Part shown: positions 59,873 to 64,000 of the stretch, one piece after another | How the letters are laid out: the number at the start of each line of letters is the position of its first letter | How positions within the stretch are numbered: the first letter of the stretch is position 1 | Source: Clostridiales bacterium | Lineage (GTDB): Bacteria; Bacillota; Clostridia; Christensenellales; Aristaeellaceae | Direction of reading: 5' to 3' | DNA: 64,000 bases | NCBI GenBank assembly: GCA_012517815.1 | Contig: JAAYUF010000113.1 | Span: 1-64,000, forward strand | Program-made: the position numbers and the translations under genes | Notes under the pieces: model-generated | Database searches by the model: none | Seen by the model: only the letters and a program-made list of their open reading frames with translations | Told to the model about the DNA's origin: nothing

Positions 59873-60076
59873 CACCGTTGCAACGCAGGAATGCGCCGGC
59901 GGTCCCGAGCGCTTTTGGCTGCGGCATGCAACCGGGCTGCGACGTGCAACCGGGCTGCGCCGAGCCTGCGCGACCAAGTCACGGCAGCAAACGCCGTGAG
60001 GCGCGGGCGTACAGGAGGAGAAATCGCTTGAGCCCGATCCCCGGTTGCCCATTCTGTTTTCCGAGGTGACGCGACC

Positions 60077-61039
60077 ATGTATGACATTCTCACAATCGGG
60101 GAAATTCTGGTGGAAATTCTCGCCGAGCAGACGGATCAGTCGCTGGATCGGCCGGGCGTCCTGCTGGGGCCCTACCCCAGCGGCGCGCCGGCGATCTTCA
60201 TCGACCAGGCGGCGCGGATGGGGGCGAAATGCGCCATCATCGCCAAAACGGGCCGGGACGATTTCGCCAGCCTGAACATCGAGCGCCTGCGGGGCGACGG
60301 GGTGGATGTGTCCCACATCCTGCAAACGCCCGACAACACCACGGGCGTCGCTTTCGTGACCTATTTTTCGGACGGCTCGCGCAAGTTCATCTTTCACTTT
60401 ACGCACGCCGCCTGCGGCGAGCTCGCCCCCAAGGACGTGGACCTGAGCCTGATCGGCAGCGCCCGCTACCTGCACGTCATGGGCTGTTCCATCACCGGCA
60501 GCCCCAGCATGGGCGAGGCGATCCTGCGCGCCGTCGAGCTGGCGGCGGAGCAGGGGGTGCAGGTTTCGTTTGACCCCAACATCCGGCCGGAGCTGCTAAG
60601 CGGCAAGATCACCGCCTACTATCAGGCGATCCTGAACCGATGCGACGTGCTCCTGACCGGGAAAAGCGAGCTCTCGCTGATCGTCCCCGGGGAAACGGAC
60701 CCCGTAGCGGCGCTGCTGGCCGGAAAGGATCGCCTGATCGTCGTGAAGGATGGCGGCCGGGGCACGACCGTCTACACCCGGGACACGGCCCTGCGCTGCG
60801 CCGCCTATCCCGCCCGGGAGGTAGACCCGACGGGCGCGGGAGACTGTTTTGACGCGACGTTCCTGGCAGGCCTGTGCCGGGGCCTGAGCCTGGAGGACTG
60901 CCTGAAAACGGCGAACGCCGCCGGCGCCAAGGCGGTGGAAAAGCGGGGGCCCATGGAGGGCAACACCACCCGCGACGAGCTGGCGGCGTTCATGGCCTCC
61001 TGCCCCGCGCCGAAGCTGGAAGTCCTGCCGGTGCGGTAA
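60077..61039 (+). CDS. PfkB family carbohydrate kinase
   Basis: YDILTIGEILVEIL, GGAPAI-like SGAPAIFIDQAARMGAKCAIIAKTGRDDF, EVDPTGAGDCFDATFLAGL. Confidence 0.93.
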   Translation: MYDILTIGEILVEILAEQTDQSLDRPGVLLGPYPSGAPAIFIDQAARMGAKCAIIAKTGRDDFASLNIERLRGDGVDVSHILQTPDNTTGVAFVTYFSDGSRKFIFHFTHAACGELAPKDVDLSLIGSARYLHVMGCSITGSPSMGEAILRAVELAAEQGVQVSFDPNIRPELLSGKITAYYQAILNRCDVLLTGKSELSLIVPGETDPVAALLAGKDRLIVVKDGGRGTTVYTRDTALRCAAYPAREVDPTGAGDCFDATFLAGLCRGLSLEDCLKTANAAGAKAVEKRGPMEGNTTRDELAAFMASCPAPKLEVLPVR

Positions 61040-61262
61040 GGGCCGCGCGGGGCAGCATGCGGTTACAAACCGCAAACGCCTCGCTCTTGCGGCGCGCTTT
61101 CCCCTGTGGCTTCGTCGGGCAAGCCCGATGGCACAGCAGAAAAGCGCCGTGAGCTAACCGCATGCAGGAGCGGAAACCGGATCGGCGGCCAGGGCGGCAC
61201 CGCCCCGGGGGGCGGATCGGGCCGGCGTCGCCGGACGGGCAATCATCAGGGCACATGGCAAA

Positions 61263-61293
61263 GCGCCGCGCGAAATGCGCGGCGCTCCTTTTG
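61263..61293 (+). terminator. Intrinsic terminator after PfkB gene
   Basis: gcgccgcgcgaaatgcgcggcgctccttttg. Confidence 0.65.
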
Positions 61294-61320
61294 TCTGCGA
61301 ATCCCTGCGGCCGGCTGCCG

Positions 61321-61358
61321 TCGCTTGCCTCACAGCGCCTTTGGCGCCGTTCGCTCGC
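61321..61358 (-). repeat. Fragment related to the core of the 2.1/18.0-kb dispersed element
   Basis: Minus strand GCGAGCGAAC-GGCGCCAAAGGCGC-TGTGAGGCAAGCGA vs GCGAGCGAAC-AGCCCGAAGGGCG-ATGAGGCGAGCGG. Confidence 0.45.
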
Positions 61359-61566
61359 CGCGGCGTCTGAAACGGTCGGAACCCCGGGGGATCCGGTCGG
61401 TTCCATCATCGCTCCGAGCGTTGCCGTGTCCGGCCCTTGTGAAGCGCCCCGCCTCCGGTCGATTTGGGCATCGCGCAAGCGGCCGCGGGTTGCGCGCCTC
61501 CCTCCGGCGCACCGGCCCCGGCTGCGCCGCGGCGGGGTACTGGGCCCCGCCTGGCGGACGCTGCGC

Positions 61567-62736
61567 TTACCCCAGCGCCTCGTATACCAAATCGCGTATT
61601 CTCGGGTGGATCGTCCGGTAATTCTCCTCAAATCCCAGCACATGCTCCGCCACAAACAGGCTCAGCCGGTTCTCCGGGTCGATCAGCACATAGGCGCCGG
61701 CCGCGCCGTCCCAGCCGAATTCCCCGACGGGGCTTCGGGCCGCGCTCGCGTCCATCAGCGTGCGCACCCCCAGCCCATACCCGTAGCCCGTTTTTCCGGT
61801 GGCGGCAAAATCGCGGAGCATCCGCTCGTCCAGCCAGTTGCGCCGCATCAGATCAATCGATTCCGAGGTGAGGATGCGGTTCCCCGTTGCGCCCACGCCG
61901 CCGTTGGCCAGCGCCTGCGCGAAAAGGCTGTATGCGTTCACCGTGCAGTAAAGCCCCGCGCCGCCGCTCTCGTACGCCTCGGTAAGCCGGTAGGGAGAAG
62001 GCTCCTCCCACGGGACGATCCGGCCTGTGGCCGCGTCGGCCTGGTATTGCGCGCTCAACCGCGCCCGCTGCGCCGCGTCCGGCGTGAGCGTCATGTCGCG
62101 GATCTCCAGCGGCTCAAACAGATGCCGTTGCAGGTACGCCCCGTAGCGCTCGCCCGATACGGTTTCCACTAGCCCGCCCAGCACGTCGTGGGCCAGGCTG
62201 TACACCCAGCGGGTGCCGGGCTCGCAGATCAGCGGCATCCGCGCGATGGCCGCCATCGCCCCTCGCATGGTGCCGCCGTGCCGGTTGTCCCGCACATAGG
62301 CTTGCAGCGCGGCGGCGCCGAGGTCATACGTAAGCCCCGCCGTCATCCGGAACAGATCCAGCACGCGGATGGGGTTTTGCGCCCGCGCCGGCGACGCGTC
62401 CCCGCCGGGCGAACGAAGCGGCGCATCGCCCGCAGGGTCGCCCCGCGACACGAAAAGTTCGGCAAATTCCGGCAGGTAGGCGTCCAGCCGGTCGGAAAGG
62501 CTCAGCTTGCCCTGTTGGATCAGTTGCAGGGCCGCGACGGCGGTTACTACCTTCGTCGCCGAGTAGACGCCGTACAGGTCGGTATCGGCCACGGGCCGCG
62601 CGCCCTGCGGATCGGCGTATCCCGCGCCGTGGCGGTACAGGGTTTCGTAGCCGCGCGTCACCTTGCAATCCACCGCGGGGATGCCATAGGTTCCCGCCAG
62701 CGAGTCCAGATAGGCTGTCAGTTTTGTAAAATCCAT
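61567..62736 (-). CDS. Serine hydrolase, beta-lactamase class C/penicillin-binding family
   Basis: LYGVYSATKVVTAVAALQLIQQGKLSLSDRLDAYLPEFAEL (SxxK), WVYSLAHDVLGGLVE (YSL), GETGYGYGLGVR-like GKTGYGYG. Confidence 0.92.
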   Translation of the reverse strand: MDFTKLTAYLDSLAGTYGIPAVDCKVTRGYETLYRHGAGYADPQGARPVADTDLYGVYSATKVVTAVAALQLIQQGKLSLSDRLDAYLPEFAELFVSRGDPAGDAPLRSPGGDASPARAQNPIRVLDLFRMTAGLTYDLGAAALQAYVRDNRHGGTMRGAMAAIARMPLICEPGTRWVYSLAHDVLGGLVETVSGERYGAYLQRHLFEPLEIRDMTLTPDAAQRARLSAQYQADAATGRIVPWEEPSPYRLTEAYESGGAGLYCTVNAYSLFAQALANGGVGATGNRILTSESIDLMRRNWLDERMLRDFAATGKTGYGYGLGVRTLMDASAARSPVGEFGWDGAAGAYVLIDPENRLSLFVAEHVLGFEENYRTIHPRIRDLVYEALG

Positions 62737-62826
62737 CGGTTCCTGCCCTTTCTGACCAGGCGTCCGCCGGCCGCCTTCGCGCCGCGCCGGCAACGGTTAT
62801 CGCGCGCCGGTCAGCAAAACGCGCTT

Positions 62827-63048
62827 GCGCCGGTCTGGGCCCGGCTGCGCGCAAGGAGAATTCACACACAAGCGTAATGCCGTGTGCCCGTCCGTGCCGG
62901 GCTGCAATGTTCCGCCGCCCGTTTGCAACGGCCCGCCGCGCCGGTCTGGGCCCGGCTGCGCGCAAGGAGAATTTACACACAAGCGTAATGCCGTGTGCCC
63001 GTCCGTGCCGGGCTGCAATGTTCCGCCGCCCGTTTGCAACGGCCCGCC
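62827..63048. repeat. 111-bp tandem duplication (2 copies, one visible mismatch)
   Basis: gcgccggtctgggcccggctgcgcgcaaggagaattc/tacacacaagcg... repeated at 62938. Confidence 0.95.
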
Positions 63049-63093
63049 GCGCCGGACGGCCGCGCTTCCCGAAGCCCGGCCGCCCGGCGCGCG

Positions 63094-64000
63094 TCACGCC
63101 TGCCGGTACACCGGGGCGCGCTCGCCCGCCGCGTCCGCCGTTTCCACGGTAAAGGCGAGCGTTCGCAGGTTCGCGTCCAGCGTCGCCTCGCACCCGTTCC
63201 CGCGCCAGGTGAGGCGCAGGGTTTCGACGCTCGGCCGGGCGATGTCCAGCGCCGCGTCAAAGCCGAAAGCCGGGCAGGCGTTGCGGAACCTGAGCAGGGT
63301 CAGCTGGTCCTGAACAACCGGCTGTTGCAGGGCCCGTTCGACCGCTTCGGCGGTCAGGTTGGTACGGTTGATCTCCTTGTGCCCGGCCGCGCCCGCGCCC
63401 CGCGCCGCCGCGAGATCGTTGCGGCCCGCGAACAGGTCCAGATACCACACCTGCGGCTTGCCCGGCATGAAGAGGTGAATCGCGCGCGCCAGCAGCAGCC
63501 GCCGTTCGTCCTCGCCCAAGGCGCTGAAATAGGTGGCGTTCACCTGATAGTACACGTTTTTTTGCCCGTGCAGGTCCTTGACCAGCCCGCCCCGGCCGAC
63601 GACCACCCGGATGAGCGCTTCGATCTGCTCCTCCGTAAGCAGGCCCTTTAAATCCAGCAGCGGGATGCCGTCGTGGCAGCCCAGCATGGTCACGGAGCGG
63701 ATGCCCTTTTCCACCTGTTCCTGCGCCCAGCGCGCCAGCAGATCGCCGTTTTGGCGTTCCAGCGCGTCGATCACAAGCCCCGGCAGGAAGAAATCATAGC
63801 ACGGGTAGCCTTCCCGCGCGAGGCGCGCGTAGGTTTTTTCCGCGTAGCTCGCGTGGATTTCCGGCAGCAGGGTCAGCCCGTAGCGGTCGGCCAGGGCGCG
63901 CACGCGCGCGAGCAGCTCCCAGGTGTCCGGCTCGTTGAGGAAGTTCCGCTTGCCGGGCGCTTTGGGCGCATACGCGAAGGCGTCCAGCCGCACAATCTGC
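63094..64000 (-). CDS. Sucrose phosphorylase-like GH13 enzyme (5' end beyond window)
   Basis: (QIV)RLDAFAYAPKAPGKRNFLNEPDTWELL, LPEIHASY, VTMLGCHDGIPLLDLKGLL, QVWYLDLFAGRND. Confidence 0.9.
   Translation of the reverse strand, partial: QIVRLDAFAYAPKAPGKRNFLNEPDTWELLARVRALADRYGLTLLPEIHASYAEKTYARLAREGYPCYDFFLPGLVIDALERQNGDLLARWAQEQVEKGIRSVTMLGCHDGIPLLDLKGLLTEEQIEALIRVVVGRGGLVKDLHGQKNVYYQVNATYFSALGEDERRLLLARAIHLFMPGKPQVWYLDLFAGRNDLAAARGAGAAGHKEINRTNLTAEAVERALQQPVVQDQLTLLRFRNACPAFGFDAALDIARPSVETLRLTWRGNGCEATLDANLRTLAFTVETADAAGERAPVYRQA

Noticed and set aside
57104-60475. 1123-aa minus-strand ORF opposite xylB, lyxose isomerase, epimerase, aldolase and PfkB genes
   Set aside because: Antisense shadow ORF in high-GC DNA; low-complexity V/H/A/Q-rich translation, and the plus-strand genes have clear family motifs.

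Overview
High-GC Firmicutes/Clostridia-type chromosome segment. The left third holds housekeeping genes: tsaD, prfB, secA, rpsB-tsf, tRNA-Gln and tRNA-Glu, tatD, and metG with a T-box leader. A TetR/MATE efflux pair follows. The rest is three carbohydrate-use clusters: (i) GH36 + GH31 + YesMN-type two-component system + ABC importer, ~23.1-33.9 kb; (ii) a pectin cluster with ABC importer, AraC regulator, GH28, GH105, CE8 and an aldo/keto reductase, ~35.6-46.2 kb; (iii) a rare-sugar cluster with LacI regulator, ribose-type ABC importer, a divergent RpiB, a HxlA-like synthase, an FGGY kinase, lyxose isomerase, a TIM-barrel epimerase, class II aldolase and PfkB kinase, ~48-61 kb. The most unusual content is non-coding. 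There is a ~220-bp dispersed element in two inverted copies 16 kb apart, with compensatory changes in its internal hairpins and terminal palindromes that differ between copies but match within each copy; a short third relative lies near 61.3 kb. There are also at least five unrelated intergenic tandem arrays (22 bp x13, 34 bp x14, 98 bp x3, ~70 bp degenerate, 111 bp x2). All calls come from reading the sequence and the ORF track; no database search was run.
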